A stretch of DNA of 64,000 nucleotides from Rhizopus arrhizus (lineage: Eukaryota > Mucoromycota > Mucoromycetes > Mucorales > Rhizopodaceae): positions 372,001 through 436,000 of the forward strand of contig JAKZZE010000015.1 in assembly GCA_024220505.1 (NCBI GenBank), in the 5' to 3' direction. Positions 47,502-57,823 of this stretch are shown in pieces. The notes beneath the pieces were generated by a model. The model saw only the letters and a list, made by a program, of their open reading frames with translations, had not been told where the DNA came from and made no database searches. Made by a program: the position numbers and the translations under genes. Positions within the stretch are counted from its first letter, which is position 1. Each line of letters opens with the position of its first letter.

Positions 47502-49047
47502 ATGAAGTTTGGCAAACAGATGGAAACGGCTGCTTATAATCTTCCTGAGAATTGGAGACCGCATCTTATACATTATAAAACATTGAAAAAATCCATAAGG
47601 CTTGTAGTGGATGAATTAGAATCAAGAGGCTTATCTACTGAATGGATCAACACATTAGATACTGAAGAAGCAATGAAGCTAGATTATACTTTAAGTGGTA
47701 GCATCGTTTGTATATACATACACATCGATTACATATTTATTTCATTTATCTGTAGGTGACACAGGAAAACCTCAACCTTGCATCAAGATTACAATAGATG
47801 ATCCTGCTTCCATACCCCTTTCAGGCGAACCCATTTTACTGAAATTGATACCTATGACTCAATCTATTACCACTGAGCCCCTGTCTATTAAAATCGAGCT
47901 CGTTCGTGATTCAGAATTTTTCCGTTTGTTATTACATGAATTGTCTTATGCTGCAGCACTTCATAATACTGAAAAGGAGCGTTTTCTGGGAATTATCGAT
48001 GGTTTAGAAAATCAGCTGACTGTAGTAGTAAGATTTATATGCAGACAGGCACATATAACATAAAACTTACATATGTTTGCACCAGGCTTCCCCTCAAAAA
48101 GATGATTTGTATGTATGGAGAGAAATATTTCATTTATACACAGAAGCGGCTATTTTTAATGACAGATGTGGAAGACAACAGTCATCAAAGACAAGCCAAG
48201 AACAACTTGAATGGTTTACTCAAGAATTAACAAGGATGAAATTGGTATATGCATAAAGCAGCATTTATATATTCTAATTCATGTACATAGGCTAAAAAAT
48301 TTATAAACAAGTATTCAAAAGTAGCATTAACTCAATTCCTCTCGATTAATGCCCAGCTTGTCCAATTCAAACAATTCCAAACGTTGAATCAAACTGCAAT
48401 GATCAAAATCTTAAAGAAGCATGATAAACGCAGCGGGCTTTGGTATGCTTATTTACTTATGTTTGCATACATTTACTTATGTTTATATTCATGTGTAGTG
48501 CCACTTCCGAGTTCTCCTCTTTTGCTAAAGATAATGCAGTGTTCATTGAAGGTGTTTTATCTGGTCTGTTTCATACAATTCAAACAAAGATCATCACTAT
48601 CGTTCCTCAACCTGATGATTATGACTGTCCAGTTTGTTATTGTACGTTTATTGTTTTTCAAAAAAAAAAAAAAAAAAAAAAAAACTTACGTTTTACTTTT
48701 TTTTAGCTATTGCTTGGAGGCCTATTCGTTTAGAATGCGGTCATGTATTTTGTGTTAGATGCTTGATCAAGGCACACAAAAAGCGACTTTATGATTGTCC
48801 TGTTTGCAGACAAGAGTATGCTGTAGGGAATGCAGACGCAACCAATCTAGATCAATCTCTTCAAAACTTTATGCTCATGTATTTTCCTCGTGAAATTAAA
48901 GAAAAGCGAAGCGAAAATGTAAAGGAACAGGCTGCCATCAGCAATCAGCAAAGGCGTAAACCAAAGCAATATGCTTCAGCTCACCTTTTTCAAACATCAG
49001 CAAATCATTCTGTTGCTGCTAAAGATCACCTTTGTATAATCATGTAG
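47502..49047 (+). CDS. SPX-RING E3 ubiquitin ligase
   Basis: Predicted 420 residues; exons 47502-47697, 47756-48027, 48086-48244, 48291-48442, 48499-48641 and 48707-49047. The N-terminus M-K-F-G-K-Q-M-E-T-A-A starts an SPX domain, which binds inositol pyrophosphates and reports phosphate status. The second SPX part is at about 200-255 (L-A-K-K-F-I-N-K-Y-S-K and A-M-I-K-I-L-K-K-H-D-K-R-S-G-L). A C3HC4 RING follows at about 302-350 (C-P-V-C...L-E-C-G-H-V-F-C-V-R-C-L...C-P-V-C-R). The SPX-RING layout matches plant NLA and the fungal RING-14 group, ligases for phosphate transporters or other substrates. About 80 residues of basic tail end in C-I-I-M, which resembles a prenylation CaaX box. One intron contains 24 A. 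Confidence 0.88.
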
Positions 49048-49458
49048 AACCCCTTTTCAAAGAAATATTTATGTATTTTGCTGTAAATAACAATAAACAA
49101 TGTAATATTATTACTGAAAGTCTCAATTAATGTCTTTGCTCCATACTGACTACAGTATAGATATAGGCTTATCATACCAAAACTTTTAGTAACTCAACTC
49201 TAGTAAATTATTAAATTATGTTTTCATAATTTGTAGCATACATGTATAATCAGTATGACGCTGGCTAATTTGTCATACTGTATCCCATATTCAATGTATA
49301 ATTGTCTTTTTTTATGCATTTATACAGTGACGTTCTGAACATAAATAATAAGCCACAAGTCGGACCGGAAACAGGAACCTCGGAGTATAAGTTGATTGAC
49401 AAGAACAAAAATGTAATCAGGAGGCAGAACAAAGTACAGCTCCTTCTCTAAAAACACC
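49048..49458. other. Intergenic and promoter of RPS8
   Basis: About 410 bases without a gene. The RPS8 5' leader probably lies within the last 120 bases. No snoRNA-like C/D boxes were convincing. Confidence 0.5.
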
Positions 49459-50292
49459 ATGGGTAAATCAACTAGAGACATCCATTGAAACCATCCATCG
49501 CTAACATGATCCATAGGTATCAGCCGTGATTCACGCCACAAGCGTAGCGCCACCGGTGCTAGACGTGCTCAATACAGAAAGAAGAGAAAGTAAGAAAAAA
49601 TACATGCTCAATTGATTGAATCTAACATTAGAACAGGTTCGAATTGGGTCGTCAATCTGCCAACACCAAGTTAGGTAGCAAGCGTATCCACTTGGTTCGT
49701 GTCCGTGGTGGTAACTTCAAGCGTCGTGCTCTTCGTTTGGAAAATGGTAACTTCTCTTGGGGTTCCGAAGGCATCTCTCGCAAGACCCGTGTCTTGACTG
49801 TTGTCTACAATGCCTCCAACAACGAATTGGTCCGTACCAACACTCTTGTTAAGGGTGCCGTCATTCAAATTGATGCCACTCCTTTCCGTCAATGGTATGA
49901 ATCCCACTATGCTCTTCCTCTTGGAAAGCAAAAGTCTGGCGAGGTAATTAGAGAAAGACTATTTGAAATGTTTATACCATTTTACTGAATATTCAAGCAG
50001 GAAGCTACTTCTGCTGAAAAGAAGTCCAAGAGCGTTGAAAAGAAGATTGCTGCACGTGCCGCCACTTCTGCCATCGACCCTCTCTTAAACGATCAATTCA
50101 ACGCTGGTCGTCTTTATGCTGTCATTGCTTCTCGTCCCGGTCAATCTGGACGTTGTGATGGTTATATTCTTGAGGGTAAGGAACTTGAATTCTACCTCCG
50201 TAAGATCAAGGTAAAGAAATAACAAAAAAAACATGGCATTGTATCTTGAATATTTATCATTATCTTTTAAATAGTCCAAGAAGCAACACTAA
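49459..50292 (+). CDS. RPS8: 40S ribosomal protein S8 (eS8)
   Basis: Small-subunit ribosomal protein; predicted 203 residues. Exons 49459-49462, 49517-49589, 49637-49943, 50001-50210 and 50275-50292. The first coding exon is only ATGG; the intron after it restores [15 protein letters not shown], the universal eS8 start. Further marks are [30 protein letters not shown] and [12 protein letters not shown]. Codon use is strongly biased, as in highly expressed genes. The 3' end is ambiguous: splicing the last intron gives K-S-K-K-Q-H, whereas retaining it gives I-K-V-K-K with a stop at 50220-50222. Both are plausible endings. Confidence 0.95.
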
Positions 50293-50825
50293 ATATATTT
50301 CAGCTACAATTTTGTATACAAGAATTACTTTATAGTCTGAAATTATTAAATAAAACGTTGCATATTGTAACAAAATAAGCCTGTTTTTAAAAAAGTGTTC
50401 ATAATTTTAAGCTTTGGTTTTTACTGCATTGCTCATGCTATATTTCATATGAATAAAAAAAAAATCAATTATCGGAAAACTCGAGAAATTCCGGTCCGAA
50501 CATAGTTTATTTTGCAGCGGGGGGAAGTGGAGAGGAGAAGTTATTGAAAGGTGTACACAGCTGTAGTATGAAACTCCCTCTTTTAGCTTCGATACAGTCC
50601 AACAATGGTATGATGATATACAATTCGTTAAATTGTTTAGGAGGGACATCATGGGAAAGAAAGAAGGATGGATCTGTAGTTTATTTGATGAACGATGGGA
50701 CTCTTCAGATAAAACGATACAGTCCAAAAATAACTAATTGAGAGAGCGGAATTAAGGAGAAGACGGAGGTGAGGGAGAGGGGGAGGTGTGAAGAGAAAGA
50801 AAAAGAGAAGCATGTGCTTGTACAT
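50293..50825. other. Intergenic and promoter of RPL11
   Basis: About 530 bases between two ribosomal protein genes. A purine-rich stretch (GAGAGAGCGG...GAGGGAGAGGGGGAGG) at about 50741-50790 lies just upstream of the RPL11 start and may be a promoter element. No RNA gene was recognised. Confidence 0.5.
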
Positions 50826-51484
50826 ATGGCTGAGGTGTCCCTCCGATGACATGAATTTTGAAGAGAAGGGAAACTAATATGAACGTAACATAGAGCGCCG
50901 AAGAACAGAAGGTTACTAAGAACCCCATGCGCAACCTCAGAATCGAAAAGTTGGTTCTCAACATTTCAGTTGGTGAGTCTGGTGACAGACTTACTCGTGC
51001 CGCCAAGGTACTCGAACAATTGACTGGTCAAACTCCTGTTTACTCCAAGGCCCGTTATACCGTTCGTTCTTTCTCCATTCGTCGTAACGAAAAGATTGCT
51101 GTCCACGTTACCGTCCGTGGTCCCAAGGCTGAAGAAATTCTTGAACGTGGTTTGAAGGTTAAGGAATACGAACTCAAGGCTCGTAACTTCTCTGAAACTG
51201 GTAACTTTGGTTTTGGTATTGACGAACACATTGATTTGGGTATCAAGTACGATCCTTCCATTGGTATTTACGGTATGGATTACTATGTTGTCATGGGTCG
51301 TCCTGGTTACCGTGTCTCTCGTCGTAAGCACTGCAAGTCTACTGTCGGCGTTACTCACCGTATCAAGAAGGTAAAGGAATACTAAAAAATATATATTGGA
51401 TTTGGTTGATTAACAATATAATAGGAGGAATCCATTGAATGGTTCAAGAACCGTTTCGACGGTGTTGTTAGCAACAAGAATTAA
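50826..51484 (+). CDS. RPL11: 60S ribosomal protein L11 (uL5)
   Basis: Large-subunit protein that contacts 5S rRNA; predicted 181 residues from exons 50826-50834, 50894-51370 and 51425-51484. The short first exon gives M-A-E, joined to [13 protein letters not shown], after which [24 protein letters not shown] is the uL5 signature. The zone [16 protein letters not shown] is also typical. The internal ATG at 50927 would truncate the usual N-terminal extension, so I prefer the spliced start. Strong codon bias. Converges on APC11, 86 bases away. Confidence 0.94.
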
Positions 51485-51570
51485 ATGAATACATTTTCTA
51501 TAATAAAATCAGTTTATTTGCACTAAACAAAATGTTCTATTTTTAAGAAAGTTGCCATTTTTCTTTTTCT

Positions 51571-51840
51571 CTAATTTGGTGCACTTGCAGTTGTCCACAT
51601 ACTTCTATCCAGTGGACATCGTTCCCCGTTTTTAGAATTTTGAAACCAGGTCATTAAACAATGTAAATGAAAGACATGAGTGCATTCACCCCATATTAAT
51701 GGACAATCGTCTCCTGGCATCTTGCAGGTTGGACAGCACCCGTCATATTCTGAATGGCAAATGCCACATACACCGTCTTCTTCTTTCACATCCCAGAACC
51801 ACTGTGCTACCATATTCCAGGACTTAACATTCACCCTCAT
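51571..51840 (-). CDS. APC11: APC/C subunit 11, RING-H2 protein
   Basis: Catalytic RING subunit of the anaphase-promoting complex, which recruits the E2 during mitotic ubiquitination. Intronless, 89 residues. The start M-R-V-N-V-K-S-W-N-M-V-A-Q-W matches the APC11 N-terminus; an upstream in-frame ATG at 51900 would add a non-conserved hydrophobic piece. Signature C-G-I-C, G-C-C-P-T-C, P-G-D-D-C-P-L-I-W-G-E-C-T-H-V-F-H-L-H-C is intact. The last zinc position is Asp (C-P-L-D-R) where yeast and human APC11 have C-P-M-C-R, resembling the Rbx1 ending. Confidence 0.93.
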   Translation of the reverse strand: MRVNVKSWNMVAQWFWDVKEEDGVCGICHSEYDGCCPTCKMPGDDCPLIWGECTHVFHLHCLMTWFQNSKNGERCPLDRSMWTTASAPN

Positions 51841-53118
51841 GTTTATGATGAACGAAGCAAAGCAAAAAAAAAAAAGAGAAAAAAGGGACTGTCCACACAA
51901 AAGTAACGCAGTGATATTTATTATTCAAAGTTGCGCGTAATAAATGGCATATTATACACCATAAATTACGCAGTTATTACAACTAATTGTGATTAACCTA
52001 GTCTATTGACTTTGTCTTTTGTTTTTGTAGATCGACATGAAATACAGTTTATGTAGCTTTTTCTCTCCTTACGATACTTGTTTATACACAATACTTTTTT
52101 TTTATTAAAGCAAATGTTGTAAGAAAGAAGGAGGCTTATTAAAGTACAAGGATTTTTATGTAGACTAATGGATTTAACTAGAGTAGGATAAGGATTAACA
52201 ACGAAATATTCTTCTGTTTTTTAAATTGTGATAATGGCTTGTTAGCTTTCCAAAGAAGTGTTAAATAAAAAAACGTGCTACTACTTTTTATTTAATTGAT
52301 ATGCAATGCAATTGTGTTCATAATAAAGGAGAAGACGCAAGTTGTCGTGATATGTGTAGTTTACCGTCATGTATAAACCAGGAAAGGTCTGTCTTTTATT
52401 GCTCCTAACCTGCATACTATTGATGTAAACCCCATTGTACTCTAACGTCACTGAGATACTTATGCATGAGCTCTTTCTTCTCACGTACTATATTCTACCC
52501 TACATTGAATAAACACTTGTAATAGCATCAAAACTAGAAAAGTGTGAACATTGAAAAAGCACACAGCAGAGTTTTATTTGTTTTAGTATAAAGTTGTAAC
52601 CCTATTGTTGTAACAAATTTTTTTTTTTCGTTCAAAAAGTAAATATACTATTAAGGGTGCACATTCAATTTATTTTCTCCTTTTTTTTAACAGCAAAGGA
52701 TATAGTTTATTTACAATAACCAAAGAGACAAATGTACATTTTCTTTCATTCTTTTTCTTTCACTGACACCTTGTTGATTTATTATTATTATTAAACCGAA
52801 AATGAAGAAAAGTAAAAAGAAGAAGGTTCATGTTCTTTTTTATAAGCGCATGAAAAATTTACAGTGACCGTTACACAACACAACCTTACATCCAGTTCTC
52901 CTGTCAAGGAAAGGTGTACACTTTGTCTCCTTGTTTTATTTAAACACAAAACCTTGTTACTCAGTATTACCTTTTTAACTTGTTTCTCCCATTTCTCCCC
53001 AAATACTTTTTTTTTTCGCTCTTTTTTTTTTCGCTCCTTTTTTTCAATTTTAAAAGGAAAAGAAACAAGTGCTCATTTTTCTTTTTTTCTTCTTCTTCTT
53101 TTACTTATCCATACAAAG
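51841..53118. other. Intergenic, nothing recognised
   Basis: About 1.3 kb of AT-rich DNA. The right end (52860-53110) has an open T/C-rich frame leading into the 7TM gene start, which I treat as 5' leader. No gene or RNA was recognised. Confidence 0.55.
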
Positions 53119-54093
53119 ATGTATTCACCTGATCAGTGGGAAATCTTAGCTGAAGTAAACAGCGTTACATGCATTACCCTCGTGTCATTGATATTTGGCC
53201 GAAAACTGGCGAGTATCGATGGGCCGATACATTATTGTCGAGCTTTGTTACTTATTTTATATGGGCTGTCTTGGGCATTCAACTTGATATCTTGTATGTT
53301 AACGAGTACAAATAATGGAAACTTTATTTCTTGTGTCATGACACAATTTAATGTCGCATTGATTGCAACTGCTGCTAAAATTGCTTTATATCTTTACTTT
53401 ATAGAAAAGGTAAAATTTTACTTCTACACTTTTATGATTCATTAACACCCTTTTTCTATCAGATTTACATCATCTCAGTACCAAAAACCTCTAGAATGCA
53501 AACTCATTTATATTTACTTAGCCTTGGTCTTTTGTTACCTTCATTAGCTATTATAATCATTCAGATCGTTTTCAGAATTAATGTGGTTTCAGTGAATTAT
53601 CCTTTTCATTGTACTGTCGGCTTAGAATTACCAGCCTCTATTGTCTCCTTGGGTTACGATGCCTTGTTGACAATAATGTACTCTGGTATATTTATCAAGT
53701 TCTATTGTTTCCCAACAGCCGCTCAACAAACAGCTCCTCATTCCTCATCTCTTCATATGATGGCTAAGCGTAATGCGATTGCTGCTATCATTGCCTCATT
53801 CACTATTTGCGTCAATTATATCATTTTACTTTGTCTTAATGGATCCGAAAGAGGATTGGTTGCTTCAAGTTCCACTTCACTTGTAAGTTTATTATTATTC
53901 TCCTTATTATTATATACTCATTTCATGTTAGGCTCTTACTATTACCTGTGCCGCCATCCACTGGGTCACTACTCATCCAGCAGAAAGTCAGTTGAATGAA
54001 AAGGCTTTACGAGCTAATGGAGACAAACCATACAGACTTGAAATTAAACAGCATCAGGAAGTAGTTGTATTGACAGAATTTAACAAAGCATAA
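53119..54093 (+). CDS. Seven-helix membrane protein, orphan receptor-like
   Basis: Predicted 290 residues; exons 53119-53409, 53463-53882 and 53932-54093. Seven hydrophobic segments are visible at about 10-28, 38-60, 75-95, 112-133, 148-170, 205-226 and 233-255. A short extracellular-type N-terminus precedes them and a charged 45-residue tail follows. I do not recognise a named family; no class-defining receptor motif (DRY, NPxxY, carbon-sensing or pheromone-receptor signature) is present. It could be a fungal orphan receptor or a transporter-like 7TM protein. All three exons join in frame with strong splice sites, which supports a real gene. Confidence 0.75.
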
Positions 54094-54279
54094 ATAACGT
54101 TTGTTATCGTTCCTTTTTTTTTGTCGCGGGCGCAACAAAAGATTCGCTTCCTCCTTAATCTTTTTTTATCCCTTTAATACATACGGATTTTATTCTATCC
54201 TATTAATTGCTATAATAAATCGAGTTCCTACTTAATTCTCTGTGCTTTATAAATACATGTGCTTTGTAATTTCTAGGTT

Positions 54280-54905
54280 TCTTGCCACTCTTCTCTAGTC
54301 TTTTAAATCCCTTTAATCCTTTTAAACCATTTGGACTTTTTGAATCGATAAGTCTAAGCTTACTCTTTTTTAATAGCTTAATCTTTTCTAATGTCTCTGA
54401 TTTTTACTTTTGCCGTTCTAATTGATTTTCCACTTGCACTTTTTTTCCAAACCTTTTGAGTTGACGATGATGTTTAGCATCTTCTGATGTCTTAATAGAG
54501 GTTTCTTCATCAAACAATTTTAGCAAACTTGCATAATGTCTTAATAATCTATTAAAGTTCTTTTTCTATTGTGTGCATACATCTTGGCCACATGCTCGTC
54601 ACTCTTTACCATTTCCATAAAATAATTCTTGGGTCTATGAAACTCCACACTTGCTTGCTTTACTAGTTCTTTACCTTTTTTTAGCAGCCTCAAATGTTTG
54701 TTCATATAATCTCAGCTTCCTTACCATATCGTCTGTTGAATTCTTGACAACTGTTGGTCATTGTTCCAGTCCAATGCAAAGTTCTTCAACTTCAGTTATT
54801 TCATTTTTAATAGTGACAGCTGAAGGAATTCCGTCTTCACTTTCTTGTATTTTTATGAATTTTGTTGACTAGTTTTTTAGTAACTCTTTCTGATTTACGA
54901 GACAT
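54280..54905 (-). pseudogene. Decayed EBP2 (rRNA-processing) copy
   Basis: On the minus strand, fragments in shifting frames follow the order of EBP2, a nucleolar 60S assembly factor. They are M-S-R-K-S-E-R-V-T-K-K-L near 54905; L-R-L-Y-E-Q-T-F-E-A-A-K-K near 54700; V-E-F-H-R-P-K-N-Y-F-M-E-M-V-K-S-D-E-H at about 54650-54593; a damaged Q-L-K-R-F-G-K-K-V-Q-V-E region near 54445; and L-E-K-I-K-L-L-K-K-S-K near 54375. Many stops and frameshifts interrupt it, and no introns are apparent. An intact EBP2 is expected elsewhere in the genome. Confidence 0.8.
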
Positions 54906-55301
54906 TAGAGTATCCTTATTATAGGGAAATACAGTGTTTGCGATGCGAACATGTGCCATTCTTTAACTGATTATATCTTATTTTAGTTCGAAATGAGCAG
55001 CATGTGTGTTTTTTTTATGAAAATAGAATGTAATGGTCTCCCTTGTAGTACCATCGAAAGCTTCATACAACATTCAGTTAATGTTTTCCTTAAGTATTTG
55101 AACTATGAGCTTCTTCCAGTATCAGTGCAAATTGACAAAATTTAAAACGTAATTTGATATTCAAGAGCAAATTGACGCTGCGGGCACTGTATGTGCCTTG
55201 AATGCTTCTAAAAAGTGGGATGAAAGGCAGTCACATAAGCCATTTTATGTCTTTTGGGTGAAGAGAGTTACAGAAACTCGTTTTTCTTTATAAGCTGTGC
55301 A
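54906..55301. other. Intergenic, nothing recognised
   Basis: About 400 bases between the EBP2 relic and the MED28-like gene; no motif seen apart from T runs. Confidence 0.5.
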
Positions 55302-55884
55302 ATGAGCTTAACTCAATTAACAGATGAATTATCAAAAAATTTTGATGAATGCTTAGAAACAATTTTATCTGTACCTGAACAGCAATCAAATGAGGATGAA
55401 GCTCAAGAAAATAAAAGCAATAGTAAATATAAAAAGAATACGCGTCTCATTATAAATATATTGACGAAAAATAGTTATTGAAAAGCAAATGTCAGCACTG
55501 AAATTTACTTTTTTGCAACTTGAAAGCCAATTAAAAAAAATAAAAGTGAATGCGCTACAAGATAAAGAGTTATGTATACAAGAAGTGAGTATAAACCTAT
55601 TTTGATGAATATTATTCTTATTTGTAGAATAGACTAATAGACTATTAAGACGTGATATTGAAATAAAAAAGAGTGCAATAGCGAAATATGTAGATAAACT
55701 AGAGGAATGGGATAAAGAAATACCAATATTAATAGAACAAAGCAACCGTGTAACTGCAGGACGTCTAAATGGATATGATTTTGATTCGAATATTACAAGC
55801 CCTGCACCACAAGAGATTATAAGTAACGATCTTAATGAAGATGACGAAGATGAAGACGAAGATATAGAATTTGAGGAAGTTTAA
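55302..55884 (+). CDS. Probable Mediator subunit 28
   Basis: Predicted 160 residues; exons 55302-55422, 55475-55584 and 55633-55884. A helical N-terminus L-T-D-E-L-S-K-N-F-D-E-C-L-E-T-I-L is followed by a coiled coil with L-L-R-R-D-I-E-I-K-K-S-A-I-A-K-Y-V-D-K-L-E-E-W-D-K-E-I. This recalls the MED28 pattern (L-x-D-E-L-x-x-x-F-E-x-C-F, then E-L-x-x-K-D-x-L-x-x-K-H-x-x-x-L-x-x-W). MED28 is a head-module subunit of the RNA polymerase II Mediator. The C-terminus is a run of Asp/Glu. Intron 2 uses the second of two nearby AGs (55632) to keep the frame. The family assignment is by pattern only. An alternative start at 55254 adds 16 residues. Confidence 0.65.
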
Positions 55885-55942
55885 AACGGCTTTATGTCAT
55901 TTATTTACACTCGCACAATATTCATATTCCCTCCTCTCTATT

Positions 55943-56957
55943 CTATTGTGCATCACCATCACTTTCCTGCTTTTCTGGTAAGTGCTGCTCTTCATCCTCA
56001 CTTTCATTTTGATTGATCAATTCGCTATCTTTTAGTTTTCTTTCTGGTATAACCTTCATAAACGCTTCTTCCCAGTTACGACAATCAAGCCATTTTACCA
56101 TAATCTCTAAAACTAATAATATATGTCAATACATGTTTTATATAACAGCATTTTTTTTTACCATGATTAATTGCAAGTACTTTTCTAGAGGATAAACGTA
56201 TATAATCGCCAATTGGCAATCGAGCTGTCTTGATGCCTTGTTCATCTGCCTTATTTTTACAAAGATTCTAGGGGGAAAAAAAAATCATTTACTTTTTGAG
56301 AAAAACTTGCATTTTTTTTTAACATACTTTATATCTATTTTTATCCACAATAGCACCTACAATATAAGTCTTTCCTTCTTCCAATTCATGGACAACATTT
56401 TCAGAATCTGCAGTCAAATAAACCAAACTTTCTTTATCAAATTTTTCAATATAGGATTCTGAACTGATTTCAACGTTTTTCCAGTTTCTCCAAGAAGGTG
56501 CTTTTGCATCCATTTCTTTTATTAAAACGTCATCTACTGATGTCAATGTCATCTTCATTGATTCTTTTTCAGCACGTACATTAGCACTGTAACTTCTTCC
56601 CAGTTGTTGTCGTAAAGAGCCAATCTCCTTATCAATCATCAAAGAAGAAAAGGCACAGTCAAGAATGACACCCACATTGCCGATCGTCATATGTTTTGAT
56701 TTGGAACGTTTTGGCAGTGGCTCGAGTACACCTTCTTCCACAAGCCTTTTACGCTCTTTTCTTCTTTGTTTGAATTTTTCGCGTTTTTCTCTTGTACGAT
56801 CTCCCCTTGTTTCTTCCCACATTTCGTCTTTTAATAGCTTTTTAATGGCATTCTTGCTTAATCCAGCAAATTTTGGATCCGTAATATCATATTCTCTTCC
56901 ACAGTATACTCTGATATTGCCTTTTTCATTCTTGTTTGGTATTTCTTCAGTTGACAT
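55943..56957 (-). CDS. TRM10: tRNA (guanine-N1)-methyltransferase TRM10
   Basis: SPOUT-fold enzyme that methylates G9 of tRNAs. Predicted 299 residues; minus-strand exons 56957-56328, 56267-56162 and 56106-55943. A basic Lys/Arg/Glu-rich N-terminus (about 45-85) precedes the catalytic domain: [13 protein letters not shown], then V-Y-L-T-A-D-S, and the cofactor knot [13 protein letters not shown]...L-P-I-G-D-Y-I-R-L...V-L-A-I-N-H-E-I-M-V-K-W-L. These are Trm10 signatures. The start at 56957 begins M-S-T-E-E; the longer upstream frame begins inside the promoter. Convergent with the MED28-like gene, 58 bases apart. Confidence 0.93.
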
Positions 56958-57823
56958 TGTTAGAAGAGGAGGGGAAAAAAAAATGGCTAGAGAATGCAAG
57001 CCACTTGCCAAGTTTTCATTTTAATAGAGATAGGCTACATAAAGCGTTCTTTGAGGGTAGCATAAAGGGAGTATTTTTAGTACTGATTAAAGGTTTAAGA
57101 GCACAAAACTAGCCCAAATGCTTCTTGCAAAACACTCCTTCTCTTTATCTCCAGCTGTAACTTTCGTTACAAGGCTAGCATTGTTCACTGAATAAAGAAA
57201 ATAGATGATTGATATTTGATATCTGTGTAACCGCACAGGTCTTGTATTCATGCCAATACCCAGCCGTTGATATCTTGTTTTTATAACCGCATGCAGAGTG
57301 TCAGGTTACCTTTTCCTCACTTTGCAACTGTTTGACGCACAAGAATCAAATGTGCAACTGATGAAATATAACGTGAGACTTGCTGTGTTGAACCAAAGTG
57401 ATTTGAATGAAAAGATACAACGGAACATGCTATTAAGCCAGAAGGCATTATTTTTAGTCTGTTCTATTGTATTTTCTTAGTTTATTTCCAAAATGACTAC
57501 TTTTCTGAATAGTATTTAGCATACTTTTTCCAATTTTTGATTGGATATAAAGACAATGAAAACGTTACAAAAAGAAGAAATTTAAAAGAAAAAGAAAACC
57601 TTCTTGTTTACAAATAAAGTATTTACTGAAAAAAAAAAAAGAAAAAGGGGAGGAGAATCAATCCATCTGAACAGGTAATAAAGTCATATCAAGTAATTCA
57701 CACCATCAACCTTAATAATTTTGAACCTCCTTCACTCGTTCCTGCTCAGATGAACATCTTCCATTACCATTTTCAGACAAAGATTATTGTAAAGATGTCA
57801 GAATTACTTGAGCTTTTTATTAT
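56958..57823. other. Intergenic, nothing recognised
   Basis: About 870 bases between TRM10 and the C2H2 gene (both minus). Short frames only. A poly(A) run at about 57630-57641 and a G-rich spot precede the C2H2 stop. Confidence 0.5.

Noticed and set aside
54651..54872. Plus-strand open frame in the EBP2 relic
   Set aside because: It lies opposite recognisable EBP2 fragments and has no features of its own.
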